This document shows, in pieces, positions 1 through 9,692 of a stretch of DNA of 64,000 nucleotides (its first letter is position 1; each line of letters begins with the position of its first letter). The notes under the pieces are model-generated. The model was not told the origin of the DNA. It was given only the letters and a program-made list of their open reading frames with translations, and did not search any database. The DNA is taken from assembly GCF_000344685.1 (NCBI RefSeq), contig NW_006920419.1:655169-719168 (forward strand), read 5' to 3'. The DNA is from Gloeophyllum trabeum ATCC 11539. Taxonomy: Eukaryota > Basidiomycota > Agaricomycetes > Gloeophyllales > Gloeophyllaceae. A program made the position numbers and the translations under genes.

Positions 1-1
1 T

Positions 2-1360
2 GGACGTCGCAAAGCGAGATTAGTCGCTAAAGGCTTCTCGCAGGTTGAAGGTATTGACTTCGACCAAATATTCTCACCAGTTGTGCGCTTTGAGACAGTG
101 CGCCTTATGCTCGCGCTAGCAGCGCTTGAGGATTGGCACATATCTGGACTCGATGTGCGCAATGCCTATCTCTATGGCAAACTGGATGAGGAAATTTATA
201 TGGAACAACCTGAAGGCTTCGCCGTGAAAGGCCAGGAGCACAAGGTTTGTAGACTGTGCCGTGCACTCTACGGACTTAAGCAAGCGGGGCTTGCCTGGTG
301 GCGCACACTTGCTGAGTCTTTGGAGAAATTAGGCTGCAAACGTCTAACTACCGATGCTGGCATCTTCTTATTTAAGGAGAAGGATGGCCGCATGGTTATT
401 ATTGTCGTCTATGTTGACGATGCCTTGTTCTTTGGCAAGGACAAGTCTCTCGTGACAGATGTTAAGTCACGATTCATGAAGAAGTGGGAATGCAGGGACC
501 TTGGCGATGTCAAGGAATTCCTACGCATGCGCATTACAAGGCAAGGCCGAGAGATTCATCTTGATCAGATCGCCTACCTTGATAAAGTGCTGCAGCGTTG
601 TGGCATGCAGGATGCAAAATCTGCGCCAACTCCTCTCCCTGCAGGCTATCAACCTGAGCCTCACAATGGCCCAGTCAATCCTACTCTTCGTAGCCGGTTC
701 CAAACTGTGATCGGTTCCTTGCTTTACATTATGCTTGGAACCCGACCGGACATCAGCTACGCAGTTACCAAGTTAGCGCAATTTGCTGCTAATCCATCCC
801 AAGCCCATTTAGATAAAGTGCTGTATATCTGCCGCTATCTAATTGGGACTCGTAATTACACACTAGCTTTTGATGGTGCTAGTGGACTTGGTAATACTGC
901 ATGCACTGATTCGGACTGGGCATCAGACCCCAGTACCAGGAAGTCCCAAACCGGTTACTTCCTTAAATTGGCCAATGGCGTATTCAGTTGGCAGTCGAGA
1001 GCACAGAAGACTGTTGCGCTATCCTCCACTGAAGCCGAGTACATGGCGCTCAGTGATTGTAGCCACCAATGTGTATGGGTTAGACAACTCTTCGATGAGT
1101 TAGGCTACCAACTCGGTCCAATTCCTATGTGCGGTGACAACCAAGGATCTATATTCCTTGCATCTAATCCTGTCACCGAGCGAAGGTCTAAACATATTGA
1201 CATTCGCTATCACTATATCAGGGAAGTCATCGAGCAGAAGAAAGTTGAAGTATTCTACATCGATGGCGAGAATAACCCTGCCGACATGTTCACTAAGAAC
1301 TTGGGACATGTCAAGTTCCTGCGCTTCAGAGCGCAACTCGGACTTAGGTTCTACAAGTAA
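2..1360 (+). mobile_element. Ty1/copia retrotransposon pol, 3' part (RT and RNase H)
   Basis: The reading frame is open from base 2 and runs off the left window edge, so gag, protease and integrase are not in view. It encodes the C-terminal part of a copia-type polyprotein. Visible are the RT palm motifs ALYGLKQAG and the catalytic YVDD (in VVYVDDALFFG). RNase H follows, with CTDSDWASD, SSTEAEYMAL and the terminal NPADMFTK motif. The family copies element RNA into DNA in cytoplasmic particles and integrates it. The frame is free of stops and frameshifts to the TAA at 1358-1360, so this copy is young or still intact over this stretch. A polypurine tract and LTR follow 50-60 bp downstream in the expected order. 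Assignment to Ty1/copia rather than gypsy is firm. Activity cannot be judged without the missing 5' part. Confidence 0.95.
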
Positions 1361-1417
1361 TCTAAGTCAGCCCAACGCTTGCGTGCGCGATTATCCGCGG
1401 CACTTAGCGAGGGGGAG

Positions 1418-1693
1418 TGTTGAACTGGGCGCTGACTTAGCTGCCAGGTTCTACAACGTACCAGAACGTACCGGAACCCTCTGGAACATTCTGGTATATT
1501 TCACTATTGCACAAGGGCACGGAGCTCATGTGGGTCAGTGACATCATAGGTGGAGCTCAGTAGGATTATAGATATTCCACGTAGCTTAGTCAGCCTATGG
1601 GCCACTGTGTATATAAACCCTGCAGCTCTGCTGCCTAATGACAAGGGTCGTTTATACGAGCTTTACCAGTAGCTACAGCATCCAACCAATACA
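1418..1693 (+). repeat. Copia LTR (3' LTR of the pol element)
   Basis: A purine run (GAGGGGGAG, 1409-1417) lies just downstream of the pol stop codon and looks like the plus-strand primer (polypurine tract). The LTR would begin directly after it with TGTTG at 1418. A TATA-like box (TATATAAA) occurs near 1610. The 3' boundary is inferred from a terminal CA in CCAATACA at about 1693 and may be off by tens of bases. No second LTR is in the window for comparison. Retroviral-type order (RT, RNase H, PPT, LTR) supports the call. Confidence 0.65.
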
Positions 1694-1750
1694 GGTGAGT
1701 TGTGTAGGGTGCACTGTGCATGCTGCTGCCTCCATAACTCTTCATCAAGA

Positions 1751-1878
1751 ATTACTGGATACAGAACGAACAAGAGGAGGAGAACGCTATAGGATGGCTG
1801 GCACAAATGTTGTCGCCGAGATCCCCGAGGCTGACTAAGCGGACGGTGGCTGAAGCCTTTCACCAGCGGTCGGCGGGC
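1751..1878 (+). repeat. Long inverted repeat, left arm
   Basis: This 128-bp segment recurs in reverse complement at 2160-2287 with five mismatches and no gaps (about 96% identity, counted by eye). The arms flank a 281-bp loop. The arm lies shortly after the copia LTR and carries a short reading frame beginning ATGGCTGGCACAAATG that stops after 14 codons. It could be a leader or gag fragment of a copia copy or an unrelated small repeat; no protein homology was recognised. Such a pair can form a large cruciform or a hairpin transcript. Confidence 0.85.
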
Positions 1879-2983
1879 GATGTAGAGAGAGTCTCGACAC
1901 CTACCTCGTTGAGCTCACTCAGAACACATATAAACGGGTGCTAAAATGGTTTAAGACTAATGAAAATACCTTTGGTATACTTCTGACGCTCAGAGGGGGT
2001 TGTCTATAGCCAATATGCCTCTTCAGCCGGATATTCAGCCTTCGGTACTACTGATAACCATTGCATGAGTATACCACTCAGTCAGGACATTTTTACATTG
2101 CTATAAAGTACTCCGAGCGGTAAATCCCAAGGTAATAAGTTGTAAATGGTTGCGTGAAGGCCCGCCGACCGCTGCTGAAAGGCTTCAGCCACCGTCCGCT
2201 TAGTCAGCCTCGGGGATCTCGGCGATGACATTTGTGCCAGCCGTCCTATAGCGTTCTCCTCCTCTTGTTCGTTCTGTATCCGGTAATAAATCAAAAATAG
2301 ATTTGTATTACATAGCACCGCACGTGTGCCCTAGTAAAGGAGGAGCGAGAACGCTAAGGACGGATGGTTTAGGAGCCTGGCCGGAAATCGTGATTCGCGA
2401 AATTTTGTTTGTGCCAGCCAAACAAACCTATATGGGGTAGTCGATCACCATAGCGCGGGCTGTTGACTAGTTGGCGCGACGCTTCGACATCCATGTATGA
2501 GGGTCGTTCTTGGGGGATTTTGACCTCTGCATGCTCGATATGCTGAAGAAATACAGCTCTGAACGTCATTCAGCCTTGAGACGGGCATTTGTGTCCCAGG
2601 AGCGATATAGGCTGACTCGAAGAACCGTCGCACCCTTGGTGACGCGTTACCCTATAAGGTACTGTTTGGCTAGGACAAACAGAAACACGCGAAACGCAGT
2701 TTCCGGACTTTTATGCAAAGCACTGTAAGCATTTGTGCTCCACTCATTTCCAGGTATTTCGTCTCCACGAATGCCCAGGATGGTGGTAAGTACTCTATTC
2801 ATGACATATATTCGTGACCCCGTTTATATCCTCTGCAGTCCTAGCTCAGGCTTGCCTTTCCCTTGAGACGGCAACAGTGACGAAGTGTTTCCGCCGCCTT
2901 GGCTGTGAAAAGAAAATGCTCACGCGCTGTTATTATCGGGGTCCGACAAAAACCCCGTTGCCATCAATTCAGGGAGAATTCCC
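1879..2983. other. Transposon-rich spacer without a recognised gene
   Basis: Apart from the right arm of the inverted repeat, this stretch holds only short unrelated reading frames on both strands. A frame open across 2814-3470 (+) enters the MITE-like element. It shows no domain I recognise, so it is treated as chance or decayed transposon sequence. Nothing else is supported. Confidence 0.5.
2160..2287 (-). repeat. Long inverted repeat, right arm
   Basis: Reverse-complement partner of 1751-1878, gapless with five mismatches. Differences include G for A in CCGGTAAT near 2284 and a two-base change in the centre. The near identity implies recent duplication in inverted orientation. The surrounding sequence, 1879-2159 and 2288-2980, shows no recognisable gene. 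A weak, partial resemblance to the arm (GAGAACGCTA) appears again near 2347. Confidence 0.85.
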
Positions 2984-3601
2984 TACTATCATTGAGGGGG
3001 TTCTGCAAAAAGTATCGGATTCGGCCTGTCGCACCACACTTGACGGATTTCTATCGGATCTTTCGTATATTGTGTGTAACTTAGTAATGAACGTCCTCAT
3101 TATTTTTGTGCATTTTTACGCAGCCTGTAGAAGGTGCGAAAGATATGCCGGTCCATGTAGGGGGTTCTGCAAAAGTACGTCACACACGGTCACAGTGGGA
3201 CCTCGCCGCGAGCGGCGTCACTCTTTTGTCACGATATGGGCTCAGGAGATGTGCAAAGTCACCTCTCTATCTCGACACACTCACTATTTCATCTATCGGG
3301 CTGGCATACTATCCTTTAGATGCCCTCTATACTGTATGATACCCCATCCCAGCTTCCGCCGGTTGATTGAGCTCATCACGAGAGATCTAGGACATATTGT
3401 TTCTTTCCCATGGCCGAGACGATGTGTTTTCTCTCCCTGTCCTGAATCACAGCAGATATTCTCATTCTGACTGCACAGAGGGTGTATTCTAGTGTATATC
3501 TACCTGTCTGAGCTTACTTGATTTTTTTGATTGAGTGTGGAACGAGATATAGGGGGGTGAGGGGGTTCTGCAAAATTTGCAGAACCCCCTCAATGATAGT
3601 A
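2984..3601. mobile_element. MITE-like non-autonomous DNA transposon with TA flanks
   Basis: Perfect 24-bp terminal inverted repeats are visible: CTATCATTGAGGGGGTTCTG followed by CAAA at 2986-3009, and its exact reverse complement at 3576-3599. Each is bordered outside by TA (2984-2985 and 3600-3601), as expected for a TA target-site duplication of a Tc1/mariner-IS630 type element. The span is 618 bp including both TAs. The core motif GGGGGTTCTGCAAA recurs inside near 3157 and again near 3561. No transposase motif (DDE/DDD) was seen, so the element would depend on an enzyme encoded elsewhere. Superfamily assignment is inference from the TA flanks only. Confidence 0.75.
3559..3591. repeat. Near-perfect palindrome at the 3' end of the MITE
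   Basis: GAGGGGGTTCTGCAAA (3559-3574) faces its exact reverse complement (3576-3591) across a single A. The right half is also the terminal inverted repeat of the element at 2984-3601. The end is therefore a head-to-head duplication of the terminal motif and can fold into a 16-bp hairpin. Confidence 0.85.
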
Positions 3602-4062
3602 CCTGCCGCTCACCAGAAAAAGTAGCAGCCATGTGGCAACTCATGCTCCCTCAGATCTTGAAACGATCGCAGGAAACCTGCGAACGTCCGAGGGTCTAAG
3701 ACCCACTCCCTACGGTGACGGGAATTGCTGCACAAACGATCGATCCGAACGATCAATAATTGAGCACCCCTAGTGGTACCACAGTGTGGGCGCGGTGGCT
3801 GGAATCGGCCAATACCGGTAGGTGGGCCAAAACCCCTGCAGAGCAGGGGCACGCTGGCATATGCATGGTAGGACCCGGCATGTCGAAGGTCGAGCTCCAA
3901 AAAGAAGCCATGACCAGCCATACTCTTTCGCCCATGGACGAACAACGTATGCCTACCAAAGCTGTCTTACACAGATCACTGTCTATGCAGTATGCAAGCA
4001 GTAAGCCATCCAATCGACACAAAACCAAGGATATATACAGCGCGTCCTTAAGACTTCCACTT
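3602..4062. other. Spacer downstream of the carboxylesterase gene
   Basis: No gene is supported. Overlapping short frames on both strands lack recognisable motifs. The region presumably contains the 3' untranslated part of the esterase gene that ends at 4063. Confidence 0.4.
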
Positions 4063-5781
4063 TCACTGCCTTAGTTCCACCGCGATACTTGAGAGATAAG
4101 CACACCTCCCCTGCTGGTCTGCCGGCACCGTCTCCATCAAAGTCCCGTTGCCCTGAATGAGCAGCCGCTGGTACCCCTGCTCGCCCCAGGTGCCCCACTC
4201 CGCTGACCCATTGTAGCGATAGGTGTTCGGGTTGAATGTCCGGATGAAACTCGTCCAATACCCCTGCATGACAGGGACCACGCCCGCATTGGTAGTGTTA
4301 TACGACGCGGGCGGCGTGCCAGTTACGTATTGCGGGCCCCAGATCGCGTTCGTCTCCACGGTGTGCCGCACCCCATACCCCTCGGCAGTCTGCTGGGGAT
4401 CCTCGACGTTGTAGTGGTAATTCCAGCTATCAGTAACCCCTGCCTGGACTAGAACGCCGGAGATATAGACACCAGGGCAGATATAACGTATCTCGCCGTA
4501 GGCGTTACTGCACTGGCGCCAATACTTTCCAGCATTAGGCGCTGCGGGGAAGGTGTCATTCGTGACCGGGTACAGTATGTTGATCTTCGCTAACTGCGCA
4601 CGGGTAATGTAGGGGAACTGCGCCTGCAGGAAGGTATCCGATTCGCCGATCGTGTTGGTGGTATTGTACACAAAGATAGTTCCTTCGTTGGTGTCGTCGC
4701 CGAAGATAGACGGGACTCGAACGAACTTGCCTTGCTCGAACAGACGGTACGTGTAGTCAGGAATAAGATCGCCGTCGATTGTCGGGCCGTACATATACAA
4801 AGGGGCGTATTGCGCGCCAGGGAACGGGGTCTGTATGTTTACCGTCTGGAGTTCGGCCACGGTCAGGTTTCTTAGACATGCCAGGGTGTCTTCGGCACCT
4901 GCGCAACCCGCCCGCAGAACCAGATTGTTAAACTGCCACTGGCTTTGTTCCACAGTGAACATGGTGGCGAATGACTGCGATTCAGCAGCGGCTGCCTGGA
5001 AAAGGCCATCATTGCGTCCTCCATAGGCTGTCAAGTGATATGTCACTGAGGCGGCGCCAGCACTTTCGCCTCCCATCACGACATGGTCAGGATCTCCACC
5101 GAACTGCAGGAGGAATGTTAACTTGGCGCATGTATTCTTTCAAACATCGGCATACCCGACTAATATAATTCTGCACCCATTCCATTGCTTTCCTTTGATC
5201 TTTGAGACCGTTGTTCAAACTACCTCCTTCGGCAACCTCTTGACTCGCGAGAAATCCAAAGGGTCCAACGCGATAGTTGAAGTTCACGACGACGATATTC
5301 ATCCCAGACGCCTCGATGAGCCCTGTGCCATTGTAATTTGGATTGGAATTCTCAGCGAAGCCGCCACCTTGGATGAAGAAGTACACGGGCAACTTTGACG
5401 AGGCATTGGCAGCGGACGGAGCATATACGTCCAGAAACAGGCAATCTTCCGAAGTCGTGTTAACAGTTGGATCTCCAGGGGTTCTGAGACAGATCAATCC
5501 GTGCTATAAGTGCGTGCTTGAGATCAGTAATAGAAAAGACCAATGACATCGTTATGTACCTGGTTTGCTACTTGAACACCTTCCTCAGGTAATGGATCCT
5601 GCGGTGCCGCGAAACGCAGTTCTCCCAAAGGCGGAGCGGCGTAGCGGATTCCAAGCCAATCCGTTACACCTCCAGGACGCGCCGTGCCAAAGTACTTCGC
5701 GTAATCGACATCGACGAGCGGATCGACGGCTACAACATTGACCGCTGCTACAAGCAAGGGGAACACAAGCGGGGGGAGCAT
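4063..5781 (-). CDS. Secreted type-B carboxylesterase/lipase
   Basis: The gene encodes about 536 aa in three exons (5560-5781, 5156-5503, 4063-5103) with introns of 56 and 52 nt; all junctions keep frame. A hydrophobic signal peptide (MLPPLVFPLLVAAVNVVAV) directs secretion. Family signatures follow: the EDCLFLDVY block, the oxyanion-hole loop FIQGGG, and the nucleophile elbow GGESAGAAS. A likely acid lies in DDTNEGT and a likely catalytic His in RHTVET. The alpha/beta-hydrolase (Pfam COesterase, Candida rugosa lipase type) cleaves carboxylic esters such as lipids or plant-polymer esters outside the cell. Length matches secreted fungal members (530-560 aa). The natural substrate cannot be told from sequence. 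The start is the only upstream in-frame Met that gives a signal peptide. Confidence 0.92.
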
Positions 5782-6604
5782 CGCGACGCCGTTCTCGCCC
5801 TCAGTCTCACTCTGTCCGCTTTAAAATCGGCGATTTGTCCAAAAATACTTGAGAAGACATGACCATGGGTTTCCGCTGGCCGCGGAATCTCGGTGTGCAG
5901 TAATGCAGAATCCTGGCGAGTGAAAGCAGTATAAGACCTTAGCAGAGTATCTGGCTTCCCCGCGGCCTCATGTACGGCGTCCACGGTGCCGATACCGTAC
6001 TGCAACTGCCTCGTGCAGCATCCGATGACCTAGAGAGGGACGCAGCAACATCACGCACGCCCTTTAGAGCCGTCATCCGATGCAGGACATGGTGGTAAAA
6101 GACAAGAGACAAGCCACATCAGGAGAGGCGCGTTAGATTGGCGCCCGGGTTCACGGTACCGATTATCCGTGCTGCCAGATTCTCCCAATAAATTCGCTCG
6201 CATCGCCGGCTCGATGTCGCAACTGAATCGAACCGACAATACTCGGGGAACATACGACATTGACAATTCGGAAGGCATCTATAAGACCTAAACATGATAC
6301 ACATGATCATAAACTACAAGGAGAGCCATGGAACAACTACAGGGCCCAGTGGAGAGCATTGCTCGACAACGACGATAGCGAGGACAGTAATTCGATAGCG
6401 ACGATAGCGATAGACAGCGAAGGGGACATCATGACAAGGCAGGGAAGTCAAGGGAACATTCCTTAATAGACAGGCAGCGACGGAGACGACAAATACTGAT
6501 TCGATTGATGGAAGATGGAAGGAGACACAGAAATTAGGAACGCTCTAGGCGGTGTTTGTCGCAGACGTGAGGCCGGAATGGGAGGGTAATGATGCACACG
6601 GAGT
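5782..6604. other. Intergenic region between esterase promoter and RING-RRM 3' end
   Basis: This 823-bp stretch contains the presumed promoter of the leftward esterase gene and the 3' flank of the leftward RING-RRM gene. A low-complexity purine-rich tract with ACGATAGCGA-type repeats lies around 6368-6420. No gene or RNA was recognised. Confidence 0.45.
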
Positions 6605-9291
6605 TCAGCACATGCCGGTGAGCCTTTGCGCAAGCGCCTCCACGACATGCGCATCTACTCCGAACTCCCTGGCCAGCGCATCGAATGCGTCACCAGAGGG
6701 GCTCGCGCGCCTGGCGGGAGCGGGTAGCCCAGGCGGACCTTGGAGAGCGAGCTGCTCCGAAGAGGTAGCGCTGCCGAAAGAGTTATTGGGGGACAGGGAG
6801 GAGAACTGCAAGCCGGAGACGGCCTCCAACATGTCAGCAAGACCTCTGATCTGCTGGGAAGTAAACGCTGAAGACGGCCGAGGTTGAGCAATGAAGCAAA
6901 GGCAAGGGATGGATAGGACTAACCTTGACAATCTAACGCGATCTCGCCCAGCTGTTGGAGGAGTTCGACATATTGCTGGTCTTGGTTCTCATTAACACGC
7001 GAGACCAGAACTTGGATTGCCGCTGTGAAGTCCCCAAGTCAGATGCATGCCCGAGGCAAGTAGAGCAAGGTTGTAACTCACCAGAAGTGACGTCTAAATA
7101 CGAGAAATAGCAAGCAGGATAGTCGGTCACCAGGTCAGGTAAAACAAACGTGTTTATTGCAACTCACCATACAAGGTATCCCTCAAACTGCTCGACCAGA
7201 ACACCCTGCTATCCACGTCCGCAGGGAACTTGGACAAGATGCTGATCAAGGAATGGAACGGTAACGAAGGCACCTTCAGGAAGTGGGACTGAAAGACGGG
7301 CGTAAGCAGTCGACGACATAGACAGGTACATCACAGCACTTACATCAGGAGAGCGAATGAGATGCAACAAAGCATTCAGCTCAGACTCCGACATCAAGCC
7401 ACATCCAAGAGTCGAAATGACAACGTCGTTGGTCAAGCCAGCAAGCGACGGCCTCGAGCCATCGAACGCGCCCTGCCACGACGGGAAGAGGGCCTTCATC
7501 AGCTCCTCCTGGTTGCTGCGGGTGACGGTGACGCCACGGGCTCTCTTGCCTTTGCCCAAGACGGCGTTTTGAGCAGTGCGGAGAGCTTTCTTCATGGCGT
7601 CCTCATTGACCATCTCGGCATACGCATGGCTCAGCGTCTTGCCCTTGCGGTCGAGTAGAACATGGACGCGCACAACCGGGTGCTTCAGCCAGGCAGTAAT
7701 AGCAGGGGGCGTGATGTCCTGGTTGGGACAGTTAGAACCTGGAAAGCAGACGAGAACATGGGCGACGTACCCAAGGAACATTGTCGATGCGAAGAACAGG
7801 ATAATCGCCGGCCCTAGGTACATCCTCGATCGGGGTAGAAGCTCCCTGCAGACGGTCGAAAAAGAGCTCGGCATCGTCGAAACCATTGAGGGGACTATCA
7901 TCCATCACTTTCGGCGACGGCCTAGAAGTGGGCGCACTCCCAGAGCCAGTGACAGGAACGTTCTTCAGATGGAAGTCGTCGACACTGGTCTTGCAGACGG
8001 CACATTGCATATCCTTCTCGCCAACAATATTCAGGGCGCTGGTGAGGCATCCAGAACAGAGCGGATGCCCGCAAGGATCGAGAATGGCCAAAGAACTAGC
8101 TTCACGGCCGCAGACCGAGCAGCTCGTGGATTCGATAGGCCAAGGAGCCTCAGCTTCTTGGAAGTCGTTGAAGTGGAACGCCCCTTCGTTGATAGGAGAC
8201 AGGGAGCGGACATGGAAGGGATCACTGAAAGAAACCGAATGCGAGTGTGAAAAGGGTTGGGCAGGGGAAAAGGTCTGAGGGTATGGCGCATATTCATCTT
8301 CGCCTATATCGAACAACTCCACATTGGACTACAGGAACAGTCAGAATTTGTTACTGTATAAAGTGCAATGCGAGACGTACCTGAACCTGACCAAAGGCTG
8401 GGCGGCGACGTGGGATTGCTGGATCGGTCATACTTCCCTTCATTTTCAACCGCGTAATGTTTACAGCCTTGGGGGGTGGCGTGTTCAAATCTGCAAGGGT
8501 TCGGCGATCCGGTGTCGAAGGGATCTGGGGTGATGCGGGCTGCACGGCAATGTTAGATTGTGACAACGCGCGAGCGCGACGATGGGTTGACAGAAATGCG
8601 GGAGGGAGAAGAGCTGTACTTCATGGTTAGCCAGCATGTACATTGGACAATGCACTTGTCTCACCTTTATTACAGGTTCGAATGGAATGGAAGGCGCACA
8701 TCAGTTTCCCAGGTAACATGAACATACACTGAAGTTCCACTCACCTTGATCGTTTACAAACTGAGCCGGGGGCGCATTCTCGGAGTACTCAGGGTCGCTG
8801 GCTATGGAGGAAGAGTCAAAAGGGTCAGTATATGCGATCAACAATGAAAGCGGTGGCGTACCTTCATCATCGGCGTAACGGGATTCTTGGCTGGGCGTGA
8901 CTCTGATACCGTTTTCTTTTGCACGAGACCTCCAGTTATCGGTAATATCCGCCACGCTGTGCTTATTTTTGCTGTGAGTGTGGACCTCGGGTGACATCGA
9001 CGAGTTCAGGCGCTTGCCGCCCAGAACGGAAATAGGGGTATCCAACATCGACGCGTCAGAGGACGTGAAAGACCGAAGGCTGAGAGGGGTGTAAGGCGTA
9101 GACATCGTGCTGGCTGGAGTGATGGGTGAGGTCAACTGGTGTCGGTGTCCGCGATTGAGGCGCTGTGGGGTGATTGGGGAGAACGCCTGACGATCCGACC
9201 TGGTGGAACGCGACACGGGCGCGGGCGTCGTTGGCGCGGACGCGGGCACCATCGGAAAGGAGAACGCATGTTTCGTCGTCGTCGCGGGCAT
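6605..9291 (-). CDS. RING-finger plus RRM protein of unknown function
   Basis: Nine exons, all frame-closed, encode about 715 aa: 8862-9291, 8745-8801, 8381-8613, 7771-8328, 7344-7718, 7168-7288, 7082-7093 (12 nt), 6924-7022 and 6605-6867. The first ~300 residues are disordered and rich in SP/TP sites (SPITP, TPDRRTLADLNTPPP). A C3HC4 RING follows at about residues 310-352 (CSVC, DPCGHPLCSGC, CAVC). An RRM lies at about 416-505, with RNP2-like LRIDNVPW and RNP1-like SHAYAEM. A conserved-looking block (FPADVDSRVFW) and a C-terminal helical part follow. RING-RRM order recalls the ubiquitin ligase CNOT4/Mot2, but the RING spacing and position differ, so orthology is not claimed. RNA binding with E3 activity is inference. 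The ATG at 9291-9289 is the first good Met; the upstream frame opens only with non-ATG codons. Confidence 0.85.
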
Positions 9292-9692
9292 CGTTGTCGA
9301 GGGGGTATACGCGCTTGATGGTGGTCGTCGGAAGTAAACGAATGACGCTGTGAAATTACGGCTTTTATCCAACGCGTCGCGCGCGTCACGTGCTGACAGA
9401 CGCGTCTGATGGCAATGTGAACGTGACGTTATTATGCGGGCATCCAGCCGCGTCTACGAGCGTCCACGTTCTCCTTTGTCTCAAGCCGTAAACAAAGCGT
9501 TGTATTCTTTACAGGACGCCGGTATTGCTTGGACGCATATCTTTTGGCGTTACAGCAGTCGTGGACGCTGTGCGCAACCTTCTGTACGCCGTGGCGCCTG
9601 TGGCGCAAGAGGAAGCCAGAACCAGCGCCGAGCATAGTGACCGGCTAGAGTGCATCGTGATTTGTTGGTGACGGTGAGGGTTGTGGATCAGC
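9292..9692. promoter_or_regulatory. Divergent promoter with two MCB boxes
   Basis: The 401 bp separates the start codons of MLH1 (+) and the RING-RRM gene (-). Two ACGCGT hexamers, at 9372-9377 and 9400-9405, flank a CACGTG palindrome at 9387-9392. ACGCGT is the MluI cell-cycle box bound by MBF in ascomycete yeasts and drives G1/S expression of replication and repair genes. Use of the same code here is inferred. The boxes lie nearer the RING-RRM start (about 80-115 bp) than the MLH1 start (about 290-320 bp). Confidence 0.55.

Noticed and set aside
1134..1541. Second frame overlapping the end of copia pol
   Set aside because: Out of frame with pol and without a motif; a shadow frame.
2814..3470. 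218-codon open frame across the MITE
   Set aside because: It runs across the left terminal repeat, shows no transposase motif or known domain, and has no conserved composition; probably chance.
8351..8566. Separate gene starting near 8566 for the RING-RRM protein
   Set aside because: The apparent start is a TTG, and the frame joins upstream exons 8745-8801 and 8862-9291 in phase, so one longer gene is preferred.
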